A stretch of 64,000 bases of DNA from a virus. Location of the stretch: positions 1 to 64,000 of IMG/VR virus record IMGVR_UViG_3300027759_000007. One strand, 5' to 3'. A program made the translations under genes and the position numbers. Under the pieces are notes generated by a model. The model was not told the origin of the DNA. It was given only the letters and a program-made list of their open reading frames with translations, and made no database searches. Below, one piece after another: positions 34,145 through 43,400 of the stretch (its first letter is position 1; each line of letters opens with the position of its first letter).

Positions 34145-34831
34145 TTAGTCCACTCGTTGAATACTCTTCACGGTCAAAAAGAAACTCCCTTCAGACGGTG
34201 GCACAAAGTTTACCGTTTTCCCCGAAAAACCAACTCGAAAGTTATGGGACTCAACCAAGTTGACGTCCCCAACGCCAGTAGTCGTTCCTTTGAACACGTC
34301 TATTCCTACTCTTACTGGAAACCTAAAAATACGTTCTTCTTTTTTCTGCCAGCTATACGGTTCGTAACTGCTCTCTAGGTTATTTAGATCGTAGTAATTC
34401 CCGAAAAAACTGCTTGAGTTGGCAGGTATTGAGCTAGAACGAAAGGTTATGTTAGCAGATACATAGACAGTTTCTTTTGATAATCCATCGTCAAATACTA
34501 TTACGTTGTCATCAAGAAAAGCAAAAGGCAAAGCTAAAATAGTTGAATCTCTAGTCACATAAGCAATAGCTCGTTTGTATGTAAAGGTTTTAGTCCCCCC
34601 CGGAGATTGTGAACTTTCAGACCTAATTACTGTGTATGTGATGTCCGCCAACAAAACAAAATTCCAATCCTCATCCTCCTCTGCTGCCTCATCCGCAATA
34701 GGCACTTCAACGGCAATGCCCATGCCGTTGACGCTGGCACCGTTGCCTGCTGTCGGCTGGACTTGGGCAACTCGGGCAGCGATCTGCTCTTTTGCTGCGC
34801 CGTAGAGTTGCTGATATTGGTCGTAGGTCAT
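34145..34831 (-). CDS. Hypothetical structural protein, beta-rich
   Basis: A 228-residue protein starting MTYDQYQQLYGAAKEQIAARV, with a short helical N-terminus followed by a beta-rich globular body (DWNFVLLADITYTVIRSES). The codon pattern is more AT-rich than in flanking genes. No family recognised; a virion accessory role is inferred from the late-operon context. It overlaps the next gene upstream by 4 nt. Confidence 0.55.
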   Translation of the reverse strand: MTYDQYQQLYGAAKEQIAARVAQVQPTAGNGASVNGMGIAVEVPIADEAAEEDEDWNFVLLADITYTVIRSESSQSPGGTKTFTYKRAIAYVTRDSTILALPFAFLDDNVIVFDDGLSKETVYVSANITFRSSSIPANSSSFFGNYYDLNNLESSYEPYSWQKKEERIFRFPVRVGIDVFKGTTTGVGDVNLVESHNFRVGFSGKTVNFVPPSEGSFFLTVKSIQRVD

Positions 34832-35013
34832 GGTGTGACGGCAGTGCGGGTTGCCACTATCGTTGTCATCCCATGCGTTACAAGGGTGTCTTCGCTGTCG
34901 GCAGTATAGACCAACTCCGACATTGCTAGCGTGATCATCTGGTCAAGCTCAAACCACCAAGCATCCGCTTGTTGCTGGGGTTCCATCGCATCCCATGTAG
35001 TCTGTGGAATCAT
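34828..35013 (-). CDS. Small hypothetical protein
   Basis: A 61-residue acidic protein starting MIPQTTWDAMEPQQQADAWWFELDQMITLAMSEL. It is a helical N-terminal half with Trp residues, then a Thr/Val-rich tail. No family recognised. It is coupled by ATGA overlaps to both neighbours within the fibre-2 operon. Confidence 0.5.
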   Translation of the reverse strand: MIPQTTWDAMEPQQQADAWWFELDQMITLAMSELVYTADSEDTLVTHGMTTIVATRTAVTP

Positions 35014-35204
35014 TCAGCGGCAGATATGAGGGATTCTTGGGAGTTGTGGACGGTTGCACCATCGCCCGACATGAACCGAAACAGGTCAAACCTTTGGTCG
35101 ATGATTTCCTGAGAGCGAGACTGCGTAGCACTAAATTGTGCCTCTTCGCCCTTCTCACCGAGAAGGGTAGCTACCTTGTCCTCGGCTTCAGGGTCGGCGG
35201 TCAT
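35010..35204 (-). CDS. Small hypothetical protein
   Basis: A 64-residue polar helical protein (MTADPEAEDKVATLLGEKGEEAQFSA), with no membrane segment and no recognised family. It directly precedes and overlaps its neighbours by 4 nt, so it is expressed with the delta-60 fibre encoded at 35201-38395. A chaperone or capping role is only a guess. Confidence 0.5.
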   Translation of the reverse strand: MTADPEAEDKVATLLGEKGEEAQFSATQSRSQEIIDQRFDLFRFMSGDGATVHNSQESLISAAE

Positions 35205-38200
35205 GCAGCAGTGAAGGACGCGGAAATAGTTCCGACATTCACAAGGGCAGGAGATAGGTTTCCCCCTGTCGTTGGGATGGTGGTAATGTTGCTGACTGTG
35301 TTATAGATGACTGCGCGGAAGTGGTATTGTTGACCTGCGGTAAGTCCTGTCACAGTTTTGGTAACGATAGTAGCCGTAAACCCTGCTAGCGTTGAACTAC
35401 CGCTGTTGATCCAGTTAGTTGCTGATACCAACTTGTATTGGAAATAGGCAGTAGCGGCATCGTGATTGGCTTTGAAGGTGCCCGTAAAAGTAGCCGCACC
35501 CGCCACGATAGCTGTTGCTGGACTCACGGTAGCCGCTGTTGGCGCAGTGATAGCCGTGCCGTTTAAGGTCACATCATACGGGTTCTTGAGGCCCGGGTTG
35601 CTTGAAGTGATCCGCAGGAAGGCTGAACGGTAGCCAACGATGTTTGCCGCAGGCGCGAACTGCACTCCGAGTGCCGTGCTGCCTCCAGCAGAGATCGTTG
35701 TTGCGGGTGTGCTCACGATAATGAACTCGCCTGCAACACCACCGCCGACAGGCGACACAGCAGCGGAGACGCTGTTCAAATCCGCCCCGCCAATGTTAGA
35801 GAGCGTGACGGAGGTTGTGGTATTTGTGCCACCGAGGATAGGATTGAACTGGACGATGCCTCCTTCGGCAATCTCGTTAGCCCCTACTTGGAGGATCAAG
35901 TCGGGCGATGGAAGACCTGAGAAGGTTCTTTGCTCTTCGAGGATCGACACGCTGCCATTGCTGAGTCCGCCTTGGATGTAGGCGCGAGCGCGGATAGTCC
36001 CGCTGACGGGGAGACTTCCGAAAAAGAATCCGGGCAGAAGAGGTCCAGCAACGCTGGTTGCTATGATGCGCCAGCCGCCGCTAATGCGTGCGCCTTGGCC
36101 GAGTCGATTCCAAGAGACTCCGCTATCTTGGCTGAGATCAAACACGACTGTCTGGCATTCAGGAAGCGTGCCCCCGCGAACCCATGTGATCTCGGCTGGC
36201 CCAACCACAGTGAGGGAGCTATTGACAGGTCCAGCAATCACCCGAGCAAGAGATCTTGGAGAGCCTGCAAGGGTGTAGTTGCCACTCACTAACGCCCTCC
36301 CCTCGGGGGGTTGAGGTACGTTATTGATAGGGGGCATATCCACGCTTATGAGCGTAACCCCATAAACGGTGTTCCTAGCGTTGGCTCCGAAGGTGCTGTC
36401 TGCTGCCCCCAAAGTCGTGACACGGAACAACCTTTCGGTGGAAGTGAGTGAGCCACTGGTAGAACTGCCAACGATGATGTTACCATCTGTCTGCACCGCG
36501 ATGGACTGGGCAGCAGTCACGTTGTTGGTGAATGTCGCATCCAGTGCCCCGAGTGCTGTGAAGCGGTTCAAACCTGTCACGGCTCCTGCTGTGTATGGGC
36601 CTGACAACAGGACTTTCCCTGTCGCATCTACTGCCATGCTAGCAACCACGGCGCTACCCGATGTCAGTCCTGATGTGAAGGTTGCATCGGGAGAGCCGTC
36701 AGAGTTACGACGAGCAACCCCACGTCCTGAGATGGCATCCGTGAAGCTGCCTGAGACGAGAATCTTGTTGTCTGTCTGCACTGCGATGGAGCGGACCAAC
36801 CCGTAGAAGTGGGAGGTGAAGGTGCTGTCGATAGCCCCTGTTGAAGTGAGTCGAGCTAGGCCTATTCGGTTAAGCCCACCAAAAGTGAGGAATGTGCCCC
36901 CGACGAGGAGAGCACCATCAGGCTGAAGCGCAAAGCACCAGACTGAATCTCCTGAGACAAGCCCCATGCTGACGAAAGAAGTGTCCACGGAGCCATCAGC
37001 ATTGAGACGGGCGATGCCACGGCGAGCGACGCCGTTCACCGTCGCGAACTCACCGCCAATCATCACTTTGCCATCTGGCAGTTGAGCCACAGCTAGCACA
37101 CGTCCGTTGGCCCCGGCTCCTGCCTGTGACTGCACAACCGCAGAGTCATTGATGTAGGCGTAGCGCCCACGGCTGAGAGCGCTGACCGTCGTGAAGTCCC
37201 CGCCCACCCAACTAAGGTCAGTCGGGCTGCGCGAGACAGTGTTGACTGTGTTGTTCGCGATGGGTTGCCATGTGGTGTCGAGAGCGCCGGGACCGGGAGT
37301 GCCGACACCTGCAAGCGAAATGGTGAAGGCGGGCGTTGTTGGATCGTCGCTATTGATCGTAACTGTGTCCGTCTTAGAACCCTGAACAGTTGGGTTAAAA
37401 GCCAATGTGAAGGACGCTGCCCCACCGGGGAGTACTGGCGTAGTTGGTTGTGCGGGGATTGACCAATTTGTTCCCGTAGGAGTGCCTGTGGAGGTCAAAA
37501 CTGCCGAGGTTAGTGTTAGATCGTCTAGCCCGCGATTTACAATGTTCACAACCAAGTTACTTGCAACACCTGTCTGCGTGGAGCCGAAGTCTAGGGTGCC
37601 GACACCACTGGTGCGAACAATGCCTTCAACGGATACCTCGATAGCAGGATCAACGACAAAAGACACGATCTCTTCAATCATGCCTTCGCTATGTGAGTCC
37701 GATGGGAAGGCTCGGGCACGGATCGACCCTGTAACTAAGTCAGGCGTGATTGTGGCTTTCCAGCCTCCGTCAATGCGGGAAACTGTGATTCCCGTAGTGA
37801 CATAACCTGCACCTATATCTTTTTCAAAGGTGACACGTTGCGCTTCCTGAGTTGCTCCTGACCGAAGCCACTGGACTTCAGAGAGGCTTGACACGCTCAA
37901 GACGTTGGATGCAGGGTCATTGTAGAGCCTAGCTACACCATTGCGTGTCAATGCGCCTACTTGCGTCATAGCTCCGCCGACGAGTATTTTACCATCCTCT
38001 TGCAAGGCACAGGCATGGATGGCTCCGTTGGCGTTTGGGTTAAAAGCTGCTTCGAGCGTGTAGTCATTCTGGAGACGTGCGACACGGTTGCGGGTCGTTC
38101 CGTCAATCGTGGTGAAGTCTCCTCCCAAGATGATCTTGCCATTTACCTGCGTGACCAAAGTTCGGACTGTGGCTGAAGGGGTTGGCGTGCCCGTTATGAG

Positions 38201-38395
38201 TGTGCCATCAGCTTCAAAAAGAGCTAGCTTGGCTCTCATAGAACCACTCACCATGTTGAAACTGCCTCCTGCGATCACCTGCCCTGCGGCATCGAGATTG
38301 ACGCAGATGCCTTCAGCATCCAAGCCTGCACCGGGGTCGAAGCTAGTGTCTGTGGTCCCATTGGAGTTAAGTCGGGCGATGCGGTTAGGGATCAT
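35201..38395 (-). CDS. Delta-60 repeat tail fibre/spike-type protein
   Basis: A 1064-residue surface-type protein. Several blocks repeat the delta-60 pattern 'RIARLNSNGTTDTSFDPG ... GKIILGGDFTTIDGTTRNRVARL' (about 1-180, and again about 390-700, with LAVAQLPDGKVMIGGEFATVNG). Between and after them are choice-of-anchor-D/ASPM-SPD2-like Ig modules (LDFGSTQTGVASNLVVNIVNRGLDDLTL, and TTTSVTLSNIGGADLNS) and a fibronectin-III-like C-terminus. These families are typical of bacterial cell-surface proteins of Verrucomicrobiota and Planctomycetota. In this late operon the protein is most simply a receptor-binding fibre. No signal peptide. Confidence 0.7.
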   Translation of the reverse strand: MIPNRIARLNSNGTTDTSFDPGAGLDAEGICVNLDAAGQVIAGGSFNMVSGSMRAKLALFEADGTLITGTPTPSATVRTLVTQVNGKIILGGDFTTIDGTTRNRVARLQNDYTLEAAFNPNANGAIHACALQEDGKILVGGAMTQVGALTRNGVARLYNDPASNVLSVSSLSEVQWLRSGATQEAQRVTFEKDIGAGYVTTGITVSRIDGGWKATITPDLVTGSIRARAFPSDSHSEGMIEEIVSFVVDPAIEVSVEGIVRTSGVGTLDFGSTQTGVASNLVVNIVNRGLDDLTLTSAVLTSTGTPTGTNWSIPAQPTTPVLPGGAASFTLAFNPTVQGSKTDTVTINSDDPTTPAFTISLAGVGTPGPGALDTTWQPIANNTVNTVSRSPTDLSWVGGDFTTVSALSRGRYAYINDSAVVQSQAGAGANGRVLAVAQLPDGKVMIGGEFATVNGVARRGIARLNADGSVDTSFVSMGLVSGDSVWCFALQPDGALLVGGTFLTFGGLNRIGLARLTSTGAIDSTFTSHFYGLVRSIAVQTDNKILVSGSFTDAISGRGVARRNSDGSPDATFTSGLTSGSAVVASMAVDATGKVLLSGPYTAGAVTGLNRFTALGALDATFTNNVTAAQSIAVQTDGNIIVGSSTSGSLTSTERLFRVTTLGAADSTFGANARNTVYGVTLISVDMPPINNVPQPPEGRALVSGNYTLAGSPRSLARVIAGPVNSSLTVVGPAEITWVRGGTLPECQTVVFDLSQDSGVSWNRLGQGARISGGWRIIATSVAGPLLPGFFFGSLPVSGTIRARAYIQGGLSNGSVSILEEQRTFSGLPSPDLILQVGANEIAEGGIVQFNPILGGTNTTTSVTLSNIGGADLNSVSAAVSPVGGGVAGEFIIVSTPATTISAGGSTALGVQFAPAANIVGYRSAFLRITSSNPGLKNPYDVTLNGTAITAPTAATVSPATAIVAGAATFTGTFKANHDAATAYFQYKLVSATNWINSGSSTLAGFTATIVTKTVTGLTAGQQYHFRAVIYNTVSNITTIPTTGGNLSPALVNVGTISASFTAA

Positions 38396-39222
38396 GGTGA
38401 GAGTATAACCTCTTGAATCAGTTCGTCCAGCCTACTTTGAGGTATGGTAGTGAGCCAGTGTTGGGTCATTTGTTGCACCATTGGGTGCTCTAGCGTCTTG
38501 TAAAGGTGAAGCCAGCCTCGATAGTAGTTCTTGATGCGGGCATCGTTGCAGCTTGGGTACGAGCGTTTGGGCCAGCAGAAGCGGTGCATCCAGCCCATTG
38601 CAGGGTGACATAGAACCTGTCCTCTTTGCTTGCGAACCTTTTCAGCGAAGAACCACTCTTCGGCTCCGAACCCTTGGAAGTTAGGTAGATTGGTTGGAAA
38701 GTGCTCACGCCAGAAGGAGAAGCACCCCATGCCTTGCATGTGTATCTCAAAAGGCTCGGTGCCCTTAACCCCAACTTCGTCAGTCCCCCAAGTGCCAAAA
38801 TCCTGTCCTCGCCACACGGGATTCATGTGAGTCGAACGAGACTTCAGGCAGTTGTAAACGAGCGGACCTGTGAGTTGATTTCTTGACCCTTGGTTCGCCT
38901 CCCACCATTCCAAGAGTCTGTCGATGAAGCCAGTCTCTAACAGCACATGGCAGTCCAGCCCGAGAACAACATCCCCTGTGGCGTGTTTGAAAGCATCGTA
39001 TTTGACGAAGCTGCTTTGGCGATCTTCGACATGAATCCATCGGCTGTTCGGAACCGCTGAGAGAAAGTGTTTTGTAGCTTCCAAGTGGTCGCCTTTCGGG
39101 CTGTTGTCGAGCACCAAGAACTCTGTGTCCGCTGGTAGCTTGTGATGCATACGGAGCGACTGGACGGTGAAAAACACGCCGTCGTAGTCGTCGTAGCACG
39201 CCATTGAGATGGTGAGTTTCAC
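38392..39222 (-). CDS. GT2 family glycosyltransferase
   Basis: A 276-residue GT-A enzyme. MKLTISMACYDDYDGVFFTVQSLRMHH is the N-terminal 'P.YN' strand of GT2, LVLDNSPKGDHLEA is the nucleotide-sugar motif, and VVLGLDCHVLLETGFIDRL has the DxD-like DCH metal site (about 86-88). GFGAEEWFFAEKVRKQRG (about 184-201) supplies the C-terminal 'ED.' catalytic region. It lies between two fibre genes and is coupled to both neighbours by 4-nt overlaps, so it probably modifies fibre or receptor-side glycans. Confidence 0.82.
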   Translation of the reverse strand: MKLTISMACYDDYDGVFFTVQSLRMHHKLPADTEFLVLDNSPKGDHLEATKHFLSAVPNSRWIHVEDRQSSFVKYDAFKHATGDVVLGLDCHVLLETGFIDRLLEWWEANQGSRNQLTGPLVYNCLKSRSTHMNPVWRGQDFGTWGTDEVGVKGTEPFEIHMQGMGCFSFWREHFPTNLPNFQGFGAEEWFFAEKVRKQRGQVLCHPAMGWMHRFCWPKRSYPSCNDARIKNYYRGWLHLYKTLEHPMVQQMTQHWLTTIPQSRLDELIQEVILSP

Positions 39223-40490
39223 GGAAGTACGAGAGTGGTGTTGTATCCTGATTCAATCACGACATACCCTAGACCTTGGTAAAGTACCAGTGTGTGCTCC
39301 AGTTTTTCAACGGGTGTGTTTGAGTTAGATTCAAAAAATATCTTCTTTGGTAGCCAAGACCTATCACGCGCATTAGTAACAAAATCGCGGGCAAAACCAT
39401 CAAGGATGATAGTGTCGTGCCCTTCCGTATCAATCTTCAGGTAGCCCACACTGCCGATGTTGAACCGCTCGTACAGTTTGTCCAAGGTGGTCATGGGGAC
39501 TTGCTCACGCTGAATTCGCTCAAGAGGAAGCTGTTTCGAGTTCAAGTAGCCTTGAATGATCGGGTGGATGTCATCAATCCGTGTGCAGCCAGCCAGCCAC
39601 GTTGGAAGCTCGTACTTCAAGATGTCCTCCCTCGATACAAAGACAGCCTCGCAGAACCCCTCTTGGTCTGACACAGCCTCTACTAGTTTGATCACATTCG
39701 GGGGGCTTGGTAGAACGTCTAAGTACCGCCCCACTGGCTCAACAGACAGCCCTCTCGCCGTTTGGGGTGCCGAAGCTATTTGAGTGTCAAAATCACAAGT
39801 CCCAATTTCGATAAAATCAAAGTGCTCTCTTTCTTTCGGCCACTGCTTAAAAGGCAGAAGTCCTGTTGTAACGCCTGAAGCATTCAAAAGCTCACAGCCA
39901 AGGTTTGCGGCGTACTTTTCCGCTTGCTTGAACAGTCTGACCAATTCTTGTTCCCCAAGCCGAAGTGGGTCGGGTGTGCCGTGCCCATAGAAAAAATCAG
40001 GTTCAAAAGTTTTGAAGAATTCCTCCCCCCATTTAATTGCGTCTATGGGGTTAGCACCTCCGAAGAGATCGTGAGGAGTAGGTTGCTTGGCTTCCCTCCA
40101 TGTTTGAGTCTTAGCTTTATTGTAGTCGTGGTCAAAGCCGAGATGTAAAATCCGCTTCGGTTTGAAGGTGTCTAGTATCCAGAAAAGACCTTGGAAGTAC
40201 AGTGTGTACCCGATGTGATACTCTGGTCGCTCAAACTGCATACCCAACTGTTCACACATACGCCCGGGCGAGTCTTTGTATTCGTAGTAGCTGACTACCT
40301 TTGCCCCATGATCTTTCGGGAGGAAGCCAGACGCAGGAAAATCCCCTGAATGCACCCAGTAGTCTAAGGTATTTTTGTCGAAAACCTGCCAAGAGTTATT
40401 GACCGCGCATGTTACATCTACCGATGATAATATCTTAGATGCCTTTCTTGCGGATATGCCACTGCCTACATAGAGCACTACGTCAGTCAT
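39219..40490 (-). CDS. FkbM methyltransferase with N-terminal Rossmann-like domain
   Basis: A 423-residue fusion. The C-terminal half is FkbM: EHFDFIEIGTCDFDT (motif I region), RGLSVEPVGRYLD and GSVGYLKIDTEGHDTIILDGF (the FkbM 'KID.EG.E..VL.G' signature). The N-terminal ~210 residues (VVLYVGSGISARKASKIL, AVNNSWQVFDKNTLDYWVHSGDF, KRILHLGFDHDYN) look like a Rossmann/DUF115-type or GT42-like domain, possibly a sugar-transfer module. A bifunctional glycan modifier is therefore plausible. It lies directly after fibre 1. Confidence 0.75.
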   Translation of the reverse strand: MTDVVLYVGSGISARKASKILSSVDVTCAVNNSWQVFDKNTLDYWVHSGDFPASGFLPKDHGAKVVSYYEYKDSPGRMCEQLGMQFERPEYHIGYTLYFQGLFWILDTFKPKRILHLGFDHDYNKAKTQTWREAKQPTPHDLFGGANPIDAIKWGEEFFKTFEPDFFYGHGTPDPLRLGEQELVRLFKQAEKYAANLGCELLNASGVTTGLLPFKQWPKEREHFDFIEIGTCDFDTQIASAPQTARGLSVEPVGRYLDVLPSPPNVIKLVEAVSDQEGFCEAVFVSREDILKYELPTWLAGCTRIDDIHPIIQGYLNSKQLPLERIQREQVPMTTLDKLYERFNIGSVGYLKIDTEGHDTIILDGFARDFVTNARDRSWLPKKIFFESNSNTPVEKLEHTLVLYQGLGYVVIESGYNTTLVLP

Positions 40491-40493
40491 ATC

Positions 40494-43400
40494 TTATGGT
40501 GGGGCTGTTGTTGTCGTTGGAGGCGCTGTTGTTGTAGTCGTAGAGGTTGTCGTAGTTGGGGGCGCAGTCGTTGTAGTCGTAGAGGTTGTCGTAGTTGGCG
40601 GCGCAGTCGTTGTAGTCGTAGAGGTTGTCGTAGTTGGGGGCGCAGTCGTTGTAGTCGTAGAGGTTGTCGTAGTTGGCGGCGCTGTTGTAGTAGTCGTAGA
40701 GGTTGTCGTAGTTGGCGGCGCTGTTGTAGTAGTTGGAGGCGCTGTTGTAGTGGTCGTCGTCGTTGTTGTAGTGGTCGTAGTGGTCGTGTTGCTGGTATCC
40801 GACCAATCTCCGACAATGAACATGTCCCCGTCTTGGAGCATCTGGATGCCATTCACTCTGCCGGGGCTAGTGACTGAGCCAACTTCACTGGTAAACCCTG
40901 CGTCCAAGGTGCCATCAACATTCAACTGTGCGAGGTAAGGTTTAGCTCCACCGCCAATAGTGGTGAAGTCGCCACCTACCATGATCTCACCGTCTGAGCG
41001 CAAGCCCAAGCAGCGGACTACCCCATTAGCGTTGGGGTCGAAGGTAGCGTCAATCACACCAACTGAGTCGAGTCGGGCGATGCGGTTACGGGCAGAAACA
41101 TCGACACTGGTGAAGTCTCCGCCAATGATGATCTGCCCATCAGGCTGAACAAGCACGCAGCGGACGATGCCGTTAGCGCCGGGATCGGTGTCAAAGGTAG
41201 CGTCCACGGAGCCGTCTGTTGCATCCACTCGGGCGATGCGGTTGCACGTCACGCCATGAACCACAGTAAAGTCACCGACGATGATAGCCTTGCCATCTGG
41301 CTGATATGCGATGCCGTAAACGGTGCCGTTGGTATTGGCATCCCAATCTGGGTCAACCGCGCCGGGGGCTGTTGGGTTCTGACTCTCTCCGGTAAGGTTG
41401 ACGGTAAAGGGGTTCTCGTTCTCATCGCTGCTGCCAATCGTCAGGACCGCCGTGCGAGTATTTGAGATAGTAGAGTTCTCTTCAGGCGCAAACCGCACTG
41501 TAAAAGGAGTGAAGCCTGATGGGGCTAGTGTTGTTACCAATAGACCGGGGTCTACGATAGAGAAACTTGGGTTGTCCTGCGTGATGCTAGCCGTCAACAG
41601 TCGGAGAGTGTCGTTCCCAACATTTCGGATGTAGAACACTTCGTCAGACGCACTACCTGTGGTCACGGTTCCGTAATCAACTGTGCTACTACCATCAACC
41701 AGAATAATGTTGGTGGGAGCTTGGACCAACTCAACCTGAATCTCCGCAGCGACTCCAGTGCCCTGAACTTTCAAGATGTAGGTCGTGGCTGCGTTGGTGG
41801 TGATGATGATTGTGGCACGCTTCAAACCTGCTGAAGTCGGAGTAAAAAAAATGTTCCACGGGGTCGAAGCGGATGGGGACAAGGATACAGGTAAATCCCC
41901 AAGAGTGAAATCGTTGAAGGTCGTATCGCCGACAGAATACGCCGATTTCACAGCGGAGAAACCCGCCAGTGTCTCCAATCCTATGTTTGCCAGTGTGAGA
42001 GCTAAGGTCGATTGTACCGCTACTGATGTCTCTGGAGCCGTCGTCAAAGATGAAGGGTTACTATTGCTGATGATCTCCTGACCCTGATTTTCAATTAAAA
42101 GCTCTGGCTGGGGGTCTGTGAAGGCGATGCAAAGACGGCTAGTTTCCGAAAGGAGGGGGTTTGCAGCTTCACAAACGAGCTTGGCATAGTAAGCAACTCC
42201 GGGAGTGGCTCCCGTTATATCCGTAGTGGTCAAGGTTGGGGGAGCGTTGACCGCCAAATTCTGCGTGTGCGTGCCAATCGTCTTGGCGTTATAGTCACCC
42301 AAGAAGCCACTGCCAAAGTTTGGGTCAGTAGATACCGAAAGTTTTAGGGTTCCTGTCACCGTTTTTGCATTGACGGTTCCCGATAGCGTGAACCCACGCG
42401 CTGTTCCAGCAGTCTGAGTTAAGTCGATGTTCGTAGCCACACCCGCCGTGCTAGGTGCGTTGACATAAAACATGCGTGTCAGATAGCCACCTTGGTCGGG
42501 AGACACCGTGACACGGGCTAATACTGTTGCAGGCCAACGTGGCGGAGTTGTCGCAGGGTATTCTGCGTAGAACTGGGTATCTCGAATAAATAAATTCGAG
42601 TGCAGGCAGGCGGGGATACGGATGCTCAACTCAGACCCTTGGAAGACAATCTCTGTTTTCAGCATGGGTGTTTCCGAAGGAATCAAGGGGGATACTGCTA
42701 CCCAATTTGCAGAGTTAAAAGTCGAGCCAGATGTGTGAGCTACGGTGCATTTGTAGTAGGTTGGGGAACTCCCAACTACAAGAGTGATATATGCACCAAG
42801 GGCATAGACCGTAGAGGGTGCCCATACCGTGCCTGTATTCCAGCCCGAATCCCCATTGAACACGGGTTTTGCAAGGGTCCAGCGTTCAACCAAGGTGTAG
42901 TCGCAAGGTCCATCAAAAGCATCGGCTAGCCAGACAGGGAACCAAGAATATGTGCGGACTGGAGAGTACACATTGCTTGGATCGGAAAGTATTGCTTGGA
43001 TGTAGATGTAGTTGAGAACTCTCGGCCATGAGTAGTTGTCACGATAGAAGAGAGTCCTCGAAGCCACCCCAAGATTGGCGTTGCCCGCTAGTCCTGCGGC
43101 TTTTCTTGTCGTGGACGTGGACCAAAGTGAGTTACTCGGGTCAACAGTTTTGTAGCTTCCCGAAGGATCGACCACCGTGCCTAGTGTGCCAGCGGCTACT
43201 TTCTGGCTCACTGCCCCGCGAAGCTGGTTCGTGTCCAGATCGACGGAATACTGCGTCTGCGTATCCGTGATCTTCTCCCGACTCACTTGGACCGCTACAT
43301 AAAGGCTGTCGAGTTTTGGCTCGCCAATTTTCTGTTCCTGCGTTGCCGTGATAGCATACCCCGTTGTGTCAATCGGAGGATTTGGGGGAGCAGGATAAGT

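Noticed and set aside
40497-40795. Regular repeats that could look like a CRISPR array
   Set aside because: The units are contiguous with no unique spacers, are in frame inside a fibre gene, and encode Thr/Pro repeats.
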